DNA from: Leeuwenhoekiella aequorea
GTDB lineage: Bacteria > Bacteroidota > Bacteroidia > Flavobacteriales > Flavobacteriaceae
Direction of reading: 5' to 3'
NCBI RefSeq assembly: GCF_004104375.1
Contig: NZ_QOVM01000001.1
Coordinates: 186,001-250,000, forward strand
DNA length: 64,000 nucleotides
The position numbers and the translations under genes were made by a program. Of the stretch, positions 43,329-53,005 are shown in pieces. Position 1 is the stretch's first letter; the number at the start of each line of letters is the position of its first letter. The notes under the pieces were generated by a model. The model worked only from the letters and a program-made list of their open reading frames with translations, was not told the DNA's origin and made no database searches.

Positions 43329-44594
43329 TTATTGATTTTGAAGTTTGAACACTTTTTGTATGAGCTCCAGACTTTCTGTACTAGAAATATCTTCGGTTTT
43401 TAAGTGCTTTGCAAACTGAGTCGTGATTTTTTGAATAATGCGTTCGCTTATGATTTCTGCTTGCTCCTCGTTAAAATTAGCAATTTTGCGACGTTGATTA
43501 TCGATCTCACCATCTTTCATAGTCGCAAGTTTCATCTTAAGCGCTTTTATAGTGGGAGCAAACTGCCGTGTTGTCAACCACTCGTAAAACTCATCTTGAA
43601 TTTCTTTATTAATGGCAACTGCTTGAGGCAATTGTTTTTTACGACGGTTTAAGGTGTCATTTGTTATTTGAGAAAGTTGATCAAGATGTATAAGCGTTAC
43701 CCCATCGATCTCCTGCACATTCTCATTCACATTTTTTGGGATGCTTAAATCGAGAATAAGAAGCGGTTTTTTAATGTAAAGTAACTCTTTAGATATTGTA
43801 GGTTTTTGAGCGCCGGTAGCAACTATAAGAACATCTGCAGCTGCAATTTCAGATTGGATGTCTGCATAATCTTTAACAATAAGATTAAATTTTCCTGCGA
43901 TCTTTTCAGCCTTATCTTTTGTTCGGTTTATAAGGGTAATGTGATCATTCTTTGTATGCTTAACCAGATTTTCACACGTATTTCTACCTATTTTTCCGGT
44001 TCCGAAAAGCAAAATGTTTTTCTCAGATATAAACGGTACACGTGCAAGTATATATTGTACCGAAGCAAAACTTACAGAAGTAGCACCGCTAGAAATATTT
44101 GTTTCGTTTTTAATGCGTTTGCTGGCTTGAATGACAGAATTTACAAGTCGCTCCATAAACGGATTAACGAGCTTTAACTTCTTTGCTCTGCGAAAACCAT
44201 TTTTTAACTGACTTATAATCTCAAAATCACCTAAAATCTGACTGTCTAAACCGGTGCCTACTTTAAAAAGATGATCTACAGCTTCTTCATTTTTATACGA
44301 GTAAGAAACTTTCTCAAACTCCTGAATGGTGCCGTGGGTATGCTCACATAAAAGTTTTACTAGGTCTAAAGGTTCCTGTGCAAAACCATATAATTCGGTG
44401 CGGTTACAAGTCGAGATAATGCTCAATCCTTCTATACCTTCTTCGCGAGCACGTTCTAAAATACGTTCTTGTACGTTAGTATCTACACTAAAATGACCAC
44501 GCGTTTCGGCATCTGCTTTTAAATAGCTTAAGCCTATGGCGAAAAAATCACCGGGATAAGCCGGATAAAAATGTCGTTTGCCGTTTGTATTCAT
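43329..44594 (-). CDS. hemA: glutamyl-tRNA reductase
   Basis: A 421-residue NADPH-dependent reductase that makes glutamate-1-semialdehyde from glutamyl-tRNA, the entry step of the C5 heme pathway. The active-site Cys63 lies in ISTCNRTELYG; GLDSQILGDFEI and the Rossmann motif LLFGTGKIGRNTCENL are intact. It leads a nine-gene operon. A TAnnTTTG box lies 12 bases before the start codon, so the leader would be very short. The next enzyme, HemL, is not in the window. Confidence 0.97.
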   Translation of the reverse strand: MNTNGKRHFYPAYPGDFFAIGLSYLKADAETRGHFSVDTNVQERILERAREEGIEGLSIISTCNRTELYGFAQEPLDLVKLLCEHTHGTIQEFEKVSYSYKNEEAVDHLFKVGTGLDSQILGDFEIISQLKNGFRRAKKLKLVNPFMERLVNSVIQASKRIKNETNISSGATSVSFASVQYILARVPFISEKNILLFGTGKIGRNTCENLVKHTKNDHITLINRTKDKAEKIAGKFNLIVKDYADIQSEIAAADVLIVATGAQKPTISKELLYIKKPLLILDLSIPKNVNENVQEIDGVTLIHLDQLSQITNDTLNRRKKQLPQAVAINKEIQDEFYEWLTTRQFAPTIKALKMKLATMKDGEIDNQRRKIANFNEEQAEIISERIIQKITTQFAKHLKTEDISSTESLELIQKVFKLQNQ

Positions 44595-44605
44595 AATATC
44601 GGGTG

Positions 44606-44613
44606 CAAAAGTA
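44606..44613 (-). promoter_or_regulatory. -7 promoter box for the heme operon
   Basis: The minus strand reads TACTTTTG, a perfect TAnnTTTG box, 11 bases before the hemA start. No clear -33 TTG. The 191-base divergent gap to the AraC regulator is a likely place for control of both. Confidence 0.45.
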
Positions 44614-44785
44614 TTTCGCAGATTATTTAAAAAATAACGCTTAACGCATGATTTTTAACGATACCCGAATAAATAAGTCATAAAATTTAAATTATGGCCA
44701 AAATGCCCTAATTTAGTGATCTATTCAGTTTAGGAAATTAATTTTCTATTTAGAATAGATTTAAATAATACGGCTATTCATCCAT

Positions 44786-45682
44786 ATGGAATCATTTAAA
44801 AATATCGCTACAGGTTTATATAGTGAAACAACTATCGAAACAGGTTTCTTTATCTTGAAGTTTAATAATGATACTTCTGAAAATCAGCTAATAAGCAGGG
44901 AAGTAGATAGTAGCTACATTCAATTTCATTTTTGTGCAAAAGGAGCTTCCGTCTTTCAATTTAATGAGGGTAGTTATAAACTTCCTTTAGGTGAGGAACA
45001 TTCCTTATTACTTTACAATCCACAGCGTGACTTGCCCATTAATTTAGAAATCACACCTGATAGCTGGGTGATATCGGTATTTATTTCAATTAAGAAATTT
45101 CATTCTCTTTTTTCTCGTGAAGCAGATTTTATTACGTTTTTAAGTGATGAGAACAGAGGGCGTAAATATTATAAGGATGGAAACGTCTCACCCTCGATGG
45201 CAATTGTATTAAACCAGCTGATGAATTACAACTTGCATCCTTCGGTAAAAGCGCTTTATTTTAAAGGGAAGGCTTATGAATTATTAAGCCTTTATTTTAA
45301 TCGTCCTTCTGAAGCAGATACAGAGCAATGTCCCTTTCTTGTTGATGAAGATAATGTGGCAAAAATTAAAAAAGCTAAAGATATTATTATTGCGCGTATG
45401 GCAGAACCACCATCCTTGTCTGAGTTAGCCGATGAAATTAATTTAAGTTTAAACAAATTAAAAGAAGGGTTTAAGCAGATTTATGGGGATTCTGTATACA
45501 GTTTTCTGTTTGATTATAAAATGGAAGTAGCCAGGCAATTACTAGCTTCTGGATCGCACAATGTAAACGAAGTAGGCCTAAAAATAGGGTATAGTACTGC
45601 AAGTCACTTTATCGCAGCTTTTAAAAAACAATACGGCACGACGCCTAAAAAATACATCCAATCTTTAAGTTCGAATTCATGA
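44786..45682 (+). CDS. AraC family transcriptional regulator
   Basis: A 298-residue regulator with a C-terminal AraC DNA-binding domain of two helix-turn-helix units (about 190-295; PSLSELADEINLSLNKLKEG and VNEVGLKIGYSTASHFIAAFK). The N-terminal part looks like a cupin-type sensor (KGASVFQFNEGSY). It is divergent from hemA and lies upstream of hemH. Control of heme genes by iron, oxygen or porphyrin is plausible, but only by position. Its stop overlaps the next gene start (ATGA). Confidence 0.85.
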   Translation: MESFKNIATGLYSETTIETGFFILKFNNDTSENQLISREVDSSYIQFHFCAKGASVFQFNEGSYKLPLGEEHSLLLYNPQRDLPINLEITPDSWVISVFISIKKFHSLFSREADFITFLSDENRGRKYYKDGNVSPSMAIVLNQLMNYNLHPSVKALYFKGKAYELLSLYFNRPSEADTEQCPFLVDEDNVAKIKKAKDIIIARMAEPPSLSELADEINLSLNKLKEGFKQIYGDSVYSFLFDYKMEVARQLLASGSHNVNEVGLKIGYSTASHFIAAFKKQYGTTPKKYIQSLSSNS

Positions 45683-46416
45683 AAAAAATAATAGCTGTAG
45701 TTTGTGTACTATTCTTAATGCTGAGTTGCGGTACCACCAAGAAGAGCACTTATCTTCCAAAAAAAAATATTCTCGTCTTTACCAAGACAAATGGGTATAG
45801 ACATGCTTCAATAGAAACCGGGGTTACTGCCTTAAAAGAAATAGCTTCAGAATATCACTGGGCGGTAAAACACTCTGAAGATTCATTAATCTTTAATTCA
45901 GTGAATTTGAAAAAATATGATCTCATCGTATTTTTAAATACTACGGGCGATATTTTAGGAGATGAGGAGCAGGTAGCTTTTCAGAATTATATGGAAACCG
46001 GTGGAAAATTCTTTGGTATTCACGCTGCTTCTGATACCGAATATGACTGGCCCTGGTATGGGGAATTTATAGGGGGCTATTTTGTAAGCCATCCTAAAAC
46101 TCAAAAAGCGCGTATTGATAAAATAGATAATCACAAGACGGTGAAAGCATTTCCTAAATCTTTTGAGCGTATAGATGAGTGGTACAGTTTTAAAAACCTA
46201 AATCCAAATGTGCATGTTACACTCACGCTTGACGAGTCTTCCTATGAAGGTGGTAAAAATGGAGTGTATCACCCTCACGCCTGGTTTCATAAAGTAGGTG
46301 ATGGTGAAATGTATTATACGGGTGGTGGCCATACTGATGAATCGTATACAGAGCCTCTATTTAGGCAACATCTTGAAGATGTAATGAAATGGCTAATTAG
46401 TTATTCTAACCAATAG
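45679..46416 (+). CDS. ThuA-like lipoprotein
   Basis: A 245-residue SPII lipoprotein (VLFLMLSC, lipidated Cys17) with a ThuA/trehalose-utilisation type glutamine amidotransferase-like fold: NILVFTKTNGYRHASIETG near 29-47, GKFFGIHAASDTEYDW near 113-128, and YHPHAWFHKVGDGEMYYTGGGHTDESY near 194-220. ThuA-like proteins occur in sugar metabolism, but the activity is unproven. It overlaps the AraC gene by 4 bases, so it probably belongs to that regulatory unit. Confidence 0.82.
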   Translation: MKKIIAVVCVLFLMLSCGTTKKSTYLPKKNILVFTKTNGYRHASIETGVTALKEIASEYHWAVKHSEDSLIFNSVNLKKYDLIVFLNTTGDILGDEEQVAFQNYMETGGKFFGIHAASDTEYDWPWYGEFIGGYFVSHPKTQKARIDKIDNHKTVKAFPKSFERIDEWYSFKNLNPNVHVTLTLDESSYEGGKNGVYHPHAWFHKVGDGEMYYTGGGHTDESYTEPLFRQHLEDVMKWLISYSNQ

Positions 46417-46479
46417 AAAACATCAATACACCACCTAACAACCCTTATAGCTTTTCGGTTTTAAAAAGTGGATAAGTTG

Positions 46480-46487
46480 TAATTTTG
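46480..46487 (+). promoter_or_regulatory. -7 promoter box for hemH
   Basis: TAATTTTG is a perfect TAnnTTTG, 18 bases before the hemH ATG. The -33 region has no clear TTG. Confidence 0.45.
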
Positions 46488-46505
46488 TGAATCAAAAAAA
46501 AGAAA

Positions 46506-47546
46506 ATGAAAAAAGGAGTACTTATGGTTAATCTGGGCTCCCCAGATAGTACAGACCCTGAAGATGTAAAAAAATACCTTGGAGAGTTCTTGATGGACGA
46601 GCGCGTTATCGACTTTCCATTATGGGCACGTACCCTTCTAGTGAAAGGGATAATATTAAACACCCGCCCTAAAAAATCTGCAGAAGCCTATTCAAAAATC
46701 TGGTGGGAAAAAGGATCTCCTCTCATCGTTTTAAGCGAAATGTTACAGGAAAAAGTGTCTGAAAAAGTAGATGTTCCTATAGTTTTAGCTATGCGTTATG
46801 GTTCGCCATCTATGATTCAAGGCCTTCAAAAACTCAATGATATGGGAGTTGATGAGGTACTTATTTTTCCTTTGTATCCCCAATTTGCAATGGCTACTAC
46901 CGAAACTATTTTAGTTCTGGCCGAAGAGATACGTGCTGCACACTTTCCGCATATGCGTTTTTCAGATATTCCGGCATTTTATAACAAGCCAGAATATATA
47001 GAAGTGCTGTCGCGTAGTATAGAAGAGAAAATTAAAGATCTCGATTTTGAGAAATTAGTCTTTAGTTACCACGGTGTACCAGAACGTCACATACGCAAGA
47101 GCGATGTCACAAAGAGTCATTGTAAAATAGACGGCACATGTTGTAAAACAGCTTCGGCGGCGCATCAATTTTGTTACCGTCATCAATGTTATGAAACAAC
47201 TCGGCAGGTGGCAGAAAAATTGAATCTTAAAGAAGGAACGTATTTCACATCCTTTCAGTCTCGTTTAGGTTTTGACCCGTGGTTACAGCCTTACACAGAC
47301 CGAACTATAGAGCGTTTTGGAAAAGAAGGCATTAAGAAAATGGCCATCGTAACTCCGGCCTTTGTAAGTGATTGTCTTGAAACTCTCGAAGAAATCGCGA
47401 TGGAAGGTGAAGAGATTTTTCACGAGATGGGCGGAAAAGAGTTTACAACTATTCCTTGTTTAAATGATCGGGATGATTGGGCTCACGTAGTAGCTACATG
47501 GATAAATGATTGGGCAATTGTCGAATCTTCAAAAGCAATAGCATAA
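46506..47546 (+). CDS. hemH: ferrochelatase
   Basis: A 346-residue enzyme inserting Fe2+ into protoporphyrin IX. The N-terminal LMVNLGSPDSTDPEDVKKYL and the catalytic FSYHGVPERHIRKSD with its conserved His are typical. A Cys/His-rich segment (HCKIDGTCCKT, then FCYRHQCYETT) might form a metal site. The gene has its own -7 box and a terminator at 47551, so it is expressed apart from the hemA-B operon, in the opposite direction. Confidence 0.96.
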   Translation: MKKGVLMVNLGSPDSTDPEDVKKYLGEFLMDERVIDFPLWARTLLVKGIILNTRPKKSAEAYSKIWWEKGSPLIVLSEMLQEKVSEKVDVPIVLAMRYGSPSMIQGLQKLNDMGVDEVLIFPLYPQFAMATTETILVLAEEIRAAHFPHMRFSDIPAFYNKPEYIEVLSRSIEEKIKDLDFEKLVFSYHGVPERHIRKSDVTKSHCKIDGTCCKTASAAHQFCYRHQCYETTRQVAEKLNLKEGTYFTSFQSRLGFDPWLQPYTDRTIERFGKEGIKKMAIVTPAFVSDCLETLEEIAMEGEEIFHEMGGKEFTTIPCLNDRDDWAHVVATWINDWAIVESSKAIA

Positions 47547-47550
47547 TCTT

Positions 47551-47576
47551 ATTCCCTCCATCTGGAGGGAATTTTT
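47551..47576 (+). terminator. rho-independent terminator after hemH
   Basis: ATTCCCTCCA (47551-47560), loop TC, TGGAGGGAAT (47563-47572), then TTTT. It begins 5 bases after the hemH stop. Confidence 0.9.
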
Positions 47577-47594
47577 ATTTAAATACCTGTATTA

Positions 47595-48932
47595 TTGAAA
47601 GTTAACAGATCTGAAGCGCTGGGCACAGAGCCTATAAGTAAATTACTTATAAAACAAGCGTTACCCGCATCGATAGGCATACTTGTTATGTCATTAAATA
47701 TTCTGGTAGATACCATTTTTGTAGGTAACTGGATAGGTAGTATCGCTATTGCGGCAATTAATGTTGTACTGCCTGTGTCTTTTTTTATTGCTGCTTTGGG
47801 AATGGCAATAGGAATAGGAGGAGCTTCTATAATCTCAAGAGCATTAGGAGCAAACGATTCTGGTAAAGCGCTCAAAACCTTTGGTAATCAAATTACAATC
47901 ACCTTGGTACTTACGATAAGTATGGTGGTGTTGGGATTAGCGTTTATTAACGAGTTGATTCCGGCGTTTGGAGGTAAGGGGGCTATTTTTGAACCGGCAA
48001 AAGTATATTATCGTATTGTTTTATACGGTGTACCGGTACTTGCCCTATCAATGATGGGTAATAATGTTATCAGAGCAGAGGGGAAACCTAAGTTTGCGAT
48101 GATAGCAATGATAATACCTTCAGTAGGAAATTTAATTCTTGATTACCTGCTTATCAATATTCTTGATATGGGAATGGAAGGTGCCGCCTGGGCGACAACA
48201 GTTTCATACATATGCTGTTTTTTCTATATCATCTGGTATTTTAAGAGTAATAATTCAGAATTAAAAATAGATATAAGCCACCTTGGTATTGACTGGCCTA
48301 TCTTAAAAGAAATGTCTGCATTGGGTTTTGTTACTTTAGCGAGACAAGCTGTTGTAAGTGTCACTTATCTTCTGATGAATAATATTTTGTTTGATCTAGG
48401 AGGAGAATCGTCTGTTACGGTTTATGGAATAATAGGCAGAATGCTCATGTTTGCGTTATTTCCGGTATTGGGAGTTACTCAGGGATTTCTTCCTATTGCA
48501 GGTTATAATTTTGGAGCAGGCAATTATTCCCGAGTGCGGGAAAGTATCAAATTAGCTATACTATATGCTTGTGGTGTTGCACTCCTCATTTTTACAGTGA
48601 TAATGATTTTCCCGGAGGCTATTGTGTCGGTTTTTACTCAAGACGAACTCGTATTAAAAGATACACCTAATGCCATGCGTTGGGTTTTTGCAGCCGTTCC
48701 TATTATAGGAATTCAGCTTATAGGATCTGCTTATTATCAAGCAATAGGTAAAGCAACTCCCGCTTTTTTATTAACACTTACGAGACAAGGTTTCTTTTTC
48801 ATTCCGCTTGTATTAATTATACCAAGTTACTTAGGAGAAATAGGCGTTTGGCTGTCCTTCCCAATAGCAGATGTTCTATCTACCCTTGTTACTGCATTTT
48901 TTTTATGGCGTGAAACCCGAACAAAATTATAG
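47595..48932 (+). CDS. MATE family efflux transporter
   Basis: A 445-residue membrane protein with twelve hydrophobic helices in the MATE/DinF pattern (PISKLLIKQALPASIGILVM; GMAIGIGGASIISRALGAND). It exports drugs or metabolites with a cation gradient. The start is TTG 47595: a stop codon lies in frame at 47580-47582 and no ATG precedes the first helix. The gene follows the hemH terminator and appears to be its own unit. The substrate is unknown. Confidence 0.88.
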   Translation: MKVNRSEALGTEPISKLLIKQALPASIGILVMSLNILVDTIFVGNWIGSIAIAAINVVLPVSFFIAALGMAIGIGGASIISRALGANDSGKALKTFGNQITITLVLTISMVVLGLAFINELIPAFGGKGAIFEPAKVYYRIVLYGVPVLALSMMGNNVIRAEGKPKFAMIAMIIPSVGNLILDYLLINILDMGMEGAAWATTVSYICCFFYIIWYFKSNNSELKIDISHLGIDWPILKEMSALGFVTLARQAVVSVTYLLMNNILFDLGGESSVTVYGIIGRMLMFALFPVLGVTQGFLPIAGYNFGAGNYSRVRESIKLAILYACGVALLIFTVIMIFPEAIVSVFTQDELVLKDTPNAMRWVFAAVPIIGIQLIGSAYYQAIGKATPAFLLTLTRQGFFFIPLVLIIPSYLGEIGVWLSFPIADVLSTLVTAFFLWRETRTKL

Positions 48933-48996
48933 CGCAGGTATTAAGTAACGTTACGATTGTGTATTTTAGTTAATTACTAACTCAGTTTATACAATT

Positions 48997-51900
48997 ATGC
49001 GAATACAACTACTCAGATTATTCTTCTTAACCCTCATTATTTTCTCATTTTCGACTCAAGCACAGGATGTTGATGAATCTCTTTATGACGCTTTAGAATA
49101 TCGTCTTATAGGTCCTTTTAGAGGAGGAAGAAGTGCAGCGGTAACGGGTGTTCCAGGTAAACCTAATCTGTTTTATTTTGGTGCGACAGGCGGCGGAGTT
49201 TGGCGTACAAAAAATGGAGGGCGTAGTTGGGACAATATTTCTGATGGTTTTTTTGGGGGAAGTATCGGGGCTGTAGAAGTTGCACCTAGCGATCCTAATA
49301 TTATTTATGTAGGTGGTGGTGAAAATACCCTTCGCGGAAACGTTTCTTCCGGCTATGGTATGTGGAAAACGACAGATGCGGGTAAAACCTGGGAAAAGGC
49401 TGGTTTGCCTTTGAGTAGGCATATTTCAAAATTACGTATTCATCCTACTAATCCAGATATTGTTTATGCAGCAGTTTTAGGTGATATTTACAAGCCCACT
49501 CAAGAGCGTGGAGTTTATAAAACTACAGACGGCGGAAAATCCTGGGAGCGCATATTGTTTTCAAATGAAGATTCTGGAGCCATAGATTTATCGTTCGATC
49601 CGGGCAATCCACGTATTCTCTATGCTTCTACTTGGCATTCACGGCGCACACCTTATGATTTTACCAGTGGAGGTGCGGGATCTGCCCTTTGGAAAAGTAC
49701 TGATAGCGGTTCTACCTGGAAAGAAATTTCTAAGAACGAAGGCTTTCCCACAGATACTTTAGGAATTATAGGAGTTGCTGTATCACCTGTAAATTCTGAA
49801 CGGGTTTTTGCAATGGTAGAAAATAAAGAAAAAGGGGGCTTGTACCGCAGTGAAGATGGTGGTGAAAACTGGACTATGATAAATGATGATCGTAATTTGA
49901 GACAGCGTGCCTGGTACTATACAAAGGTATATGCAGATACAGAAGACGCCGATGTGGTTTATGTGCTTAACGTAAGCTATCACAAAAGTACAGATGGAGG
50001 AAAATCATTTGAAAGTAGCAATGCTCCTCATGGGGATCATCACGACTTATGGATTGCTCCCGAAGATCCTTCACGTATGATTATGGGTGATGATGGTGGT
50101 GCGCAAGTAACTTATGACGGTGGAGAGACCTGGAGTACTTATCATAATCAGCCTACTGCACAGTTTTATAGGGTTACTACAGATAATCAATTCCCTTATC
50201 ATATTTACGCTGCTCAACAAGATAATTCTACCATACGTATTCCGCATAGAACAGATGGAAACATTATAGGAGAAGATGACTGGGATGAAACAGCTGGTGG
50301 TGAATCTGCACACATTGCAGTAGATCCTAGAAACCCTGATATTGTATATGGCGGTAGCTACGACGGATTTTTAACACGAGTAAATCATAAAAACAATACT
50401 ACACGCTCGGTATCTGTATGGCCAGACAACCCGATGGGGCATGGAGCAGAGGATATGAAATACCGCTTTCAGTGGAATTTCCCTATTATGTTCTCTCGTC
50501 ATAATCCCGAAGTTCTATACACATTTAGCAATCATGTACACAAAACGACAAATGAAGGGCAAAGCTGGGAAGTAATAAGTCCTGATTTAACTACAGATGA
50601 TAAGTCAAAACAAAAATCTTCAGGAGGTCCTATCACACAGGATAATACTTCGGTAGAATATTACTGTACCATTTTTGCGGCTAATGAGAGTCCGTTAAAA
50701 GAAGGATTATTATGGACCGGGAGTGACGATGGTCTGGTACATGTGAGTCGTGATGGCGGTGAGAACTGGCAAAATGTTACACCTAAGGGAATGCCAGAAT
50801 GGATGATGATTAATAGCATTGAACCCAGTTATTTTAATGAGGGAACCTGCTACATTGCAGGAACAAAATACAAGACTGGAGATTTTGCTCCGTATTTATA
50901 CAAAACTACAGACTACGGAAAAACCTGGAAAAAGATCACAAATGGTATTCAGTCAGAGCATTTTACACGAGTAGTACGAGAAGATCCTAAAAAAGAAGGT
51001 CTTCTCTATGCAGGAACCGAAACCGGAATGTATATATCCTTTGATGCAGGAAATAATTGGAAGCCGTTTCAATTAAATCTGCCGGTTGTTCCTATTACAG
51101 ATCTTGCATTAAAAGACAATAATCTAATCGTAGCAACTCAAGGTAGAAGCCTTTATATTATTGATGATTTGAGTGTTTTACATCAGTTAAATAGTTCTTC
51201 AAAAACAAGTGCTGTAAAATTATTTAAACCTAAAGATACCTATAGAATGGACGGCGGAAGTCGTAAAAATTCTAACGATTCTGGAACAAATCACCCAAGT
51301 GGAGTAATGACCTATTTTTATTTGCCAGAGTATGATGCAAAAAAAGATAGTATTTCATTAACCTATTTTGATGCTAAAAACGACACGATCAAATCATATA
51401 ATAGCAAGGTTAAAAAGGATAAACTGGAGATAAAAGAAGGAGCCAATCAATTTAATTGGGATATGACTTATGAAGGAGCAGAGCGTCTTGATGGAATGAT
51501 TTTATGGTGGGCAAGTACCGAAGGTCCAAAACAAATTCCGGGAACTTACACGGTAAAATTAAATGTGAATGGTACAGACTACACGCAGTCCTATAGCGTG
51601 CTTGCAGATCCACGCAGCGAATCTTCAAAAGAAGATATGGAGGCGCAATTTAATTTTATTACCCGTGTAAATAAAACAGTTGATCACGCACATCAAAGTA
51701 TTAAGAAAATACGCAATATTAATAGTCAATTAAGCGCTTTTGAAAAACAATATAAAGACAACACAGCGACAAAAGATCTTCGGGAAAAGTCCAGGAAGCT
51801 GCGTGAAGATCTTGAAGAGATAGAAAAAGCACTTTATCAAACAAAAAACCGAAGTGGTCAGGATCCGTTAAATTTTCCCATTAAATTAACAAACAAACTG

Positions 51901-52095
51901 GCGCATTTAAATTCACTAGTAAGTATGGGTGATTTTGCACCTACAGATCAGGATGTGGCTGTTAAAAACATGCTCACGCAACAAATTGAGGCAGAACTTA
52001 ACAAATTTGATAAGCTCGTGAATGATGAGGTGTCTGCTTTCAATGAATCCTTTAATGCAATGCAATTAAATTATTTATTTGTTCAAGAAGATTAA
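48997..52095 (+). CDS. secreted Vps10/BNR-repeat protein
   Basis: A 1032-residue secreted protein with a signal peptide (about 1-22, LTLIIFSFSTQAQ). From residue 30 to about 720 it carries BNR/sortilin-type beta-propeller repeats with the Asp-box pattern (TDGGKSW, TDAGKTW, TDSGSTW, RDGGENW, TDYGKTW). The C-terminal 300 residues hold a beta-rich part and then coiled-coil helices. Such proteins are annotated as Vps10-domain or glycosyl-hydrolase-like; the function is unknown. No type IX C-terminal sorting domain is evident. Confidence 0.85.
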   Translation: MRIQLLRLFFLTLIIFSFSTQAQDVDESLYDALEYRLIGPFRGGRSAAVTGVPGKPNLFYFGATGGGVWRTKNGGRSWDNISDGFFGGSIGAVEVAPSDPNIIYVGGGENTLRGNVSSGYGMWKTTDAGKTWEKAGLPLSRHISKLRIHPTNPDIVYAAVLGDIYKPTQERGVYKTTDGGKSWERILFSNEDSGAIDLSFDPGNPRILYASTWHSRRTPYDFTSGGAGSALWKSTDSGSTWKEISKNEGFPTDTLGIIGVAVSPVNSERVFAMVENKEKGGLYRSEDGGENWTMINDDRNLRQRAWYYTKVYADTEDADVVYVLNVSYHKSTDGGKSFESSNAPHGDHHDLWIAPEDPSRMIMGDDGGAQVTYDGGETWSTYHNQPTAQFYRVTTDNQFPYHIYAAQQDNSTIRIPHRTDGNIIGEDDWDETAGGESAHIAVDPRNPDIVYGGSYDGFLTRVNHKNNTTRSVSVWPDNPMGHGAEDMKYRFQWNFPIMFSRHNPEVLYTFSNHVHKTTNEGQSWEVISPDLTTDDKSKQKSSGGPITQDNTSVEYYCTIFAANESPLKEGLLWTGSDDGLVHVSRDGGENWQNVTPKGMPEWMMINSIEPSYFNEGTCYIAGTKYKTGDFAPYLYKTTDYGKTWKKITNGIQSEHFTRVVREDPKKEGLLYAGTETGMYISFDAGNNWKPFQLNLPVVPITDLALKDNNLIVATQGRSLYIIDDLSVLHQLNSSSKTSAVKLFKPKDTYRMDGGSRKNSNDSGTNHPSGVMTYFYLPEYDAKKDSISLTYFDAKNDTIKSYNSKVKKDKLEIKEGANQFNWDMTYEGAERLDGMILWWASTEGPKQIPGTYTVKLNVNGTDYTQSYSVLADPRSESSKEDMEAQFNFITRVNKTVDHAHQSIKKIRNINSQLSAFEKQYKDNTATKDLREKSRKLREDLEEIEKALYQTKNRSGQDPLNFPIKLTNKLAHLNSLVSMGDFAPTDQDVAVKNMLTQQIEAELNKFDKLVNDEVSAFNESFNAMQLNYLFVQED

Positions 52096-52104
52096 CTCGA
52101 AGAC

Positions 52105-52157
52105 CACTTAATTATTTGTGTTAGTCTGATCTGTACAGTTTAACACAAATAATAGTG
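52105..52157 (+). other. long stem-loop after the Vps10-like gene
   Basis: ATTATTTGTGTTA (52111-52123) and TAACACAAATAAT (52141-52153) pair perfectly around a 17-base loop, extended by CACT (52105-52108) and AGTG (52154-52157) past a 2-base bulge. No T-run follows, so it is not a typical terminator. It may protect the mRNA 3' end. Confidence 0.45.
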
Positions 52158-52205
52158 CTTTACTTATGATTAGATAGTAACACTAATTGAAAACGAATTT
52201 AAGAA

Positions 52206-52895
52206 GTGAAACATAGTTTCTATACTAAAAGCAAAAAAGAGCAGAATCAAATTTTAATTAAAATAGGCATAGGCACGTTTGTAATTGTACTTACTTTGAT
52301 CCTAGTCTTAGTGTTTTTAGAACTTTACTCATTAAGTTTTTTAATACTGGTTATATCGCTGTCGATGGTAGCGCCATTTTTTGATGTACCATTTCTTAAA
52401 AGAAGTGGTAAATTAATTTATTACTCCCCGTTGTTTATTACAGAAAAACCAAAAGGCGGGATTCTTAAAATTCATGGTGGAACCTTATTTGATTACTATT
52501 TTGTGATAGAAAAATCAATGAATGGCAAGCAGCGAACAAATTTTATAATACAGCAGTATTTGGAAGGTTTGTTAGCATTAATGGAAACCTATAAAGTTGA
52601 TAGCACTATTAAATTGGTAGGTACAAGCTATATATTAAACACCAGAACAGCAGAAAAGATGGGGTTCAAAATTGTGAAAACAGACCTTTTTCAAAAATTC
52701 ATTTTAGCGTACAACTACTTCAATATTCTTATTTCTAATTCCATAGCAAAAGATAAGTTATCGTTTCCAAATATTAATGAAACAAAAACCTTTGAAGCCG
52801 AATTTTCAGATTTACTCGCTCACAAAGAATACATTGAAAAACTGAATCACAAATTAGCATATAAGATGAGTAACAAGGGTAAATCACATGCTTAA
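52206..52895 (+). CDS. hypothetical membrane protein
   Basis: A 229-residue protein starting at GTG 52206 with two adjacent membrane helices (about 19-41 and 43-63) followed by a soluble region of about 165 residues (TEKPKGGILKIHGGTLFDYY; LVGTSYILNTRTAEKMGFKI). The AEKMGFKIVKTDLFQKF stretch faintly resembles an acetyltransferase ending, but no acetyl-CoA motif is seen. It lies between the Vps10-like gene and hemJ. I give it no function. Confidence 0.6.
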   Translation: MKHSFYTKSKKEQNQILIKIGIGTFVIVLTLILVLVFLELYSLSFLILVISLSMVAPFFDVPFLKRSGKLIYYSPLFITEKPKGGILKIHGGTLFDYYFVIEKSMNGKQRTNFIIQQYLEGLLALMETYKVDSTIKLVGTSYILNTRTAEKMGFKIVKTDLFQKFILAYNYFNILISNSIAKDKLSFPNINETKTFEAEFSDLLAHKEYIEKLNHKLAYKMSNKGKSHA

Positions 52896-53005
52896 CTCTT
52901 CTGGAAGCTATGTAGTCTACTTTACATCCTGGTATTGGAATAACGGTAACTTTAATTCAGATACAAACCTTTTATGCAACGAGTAATTAGATTTATTTTT
53001 ACCTT

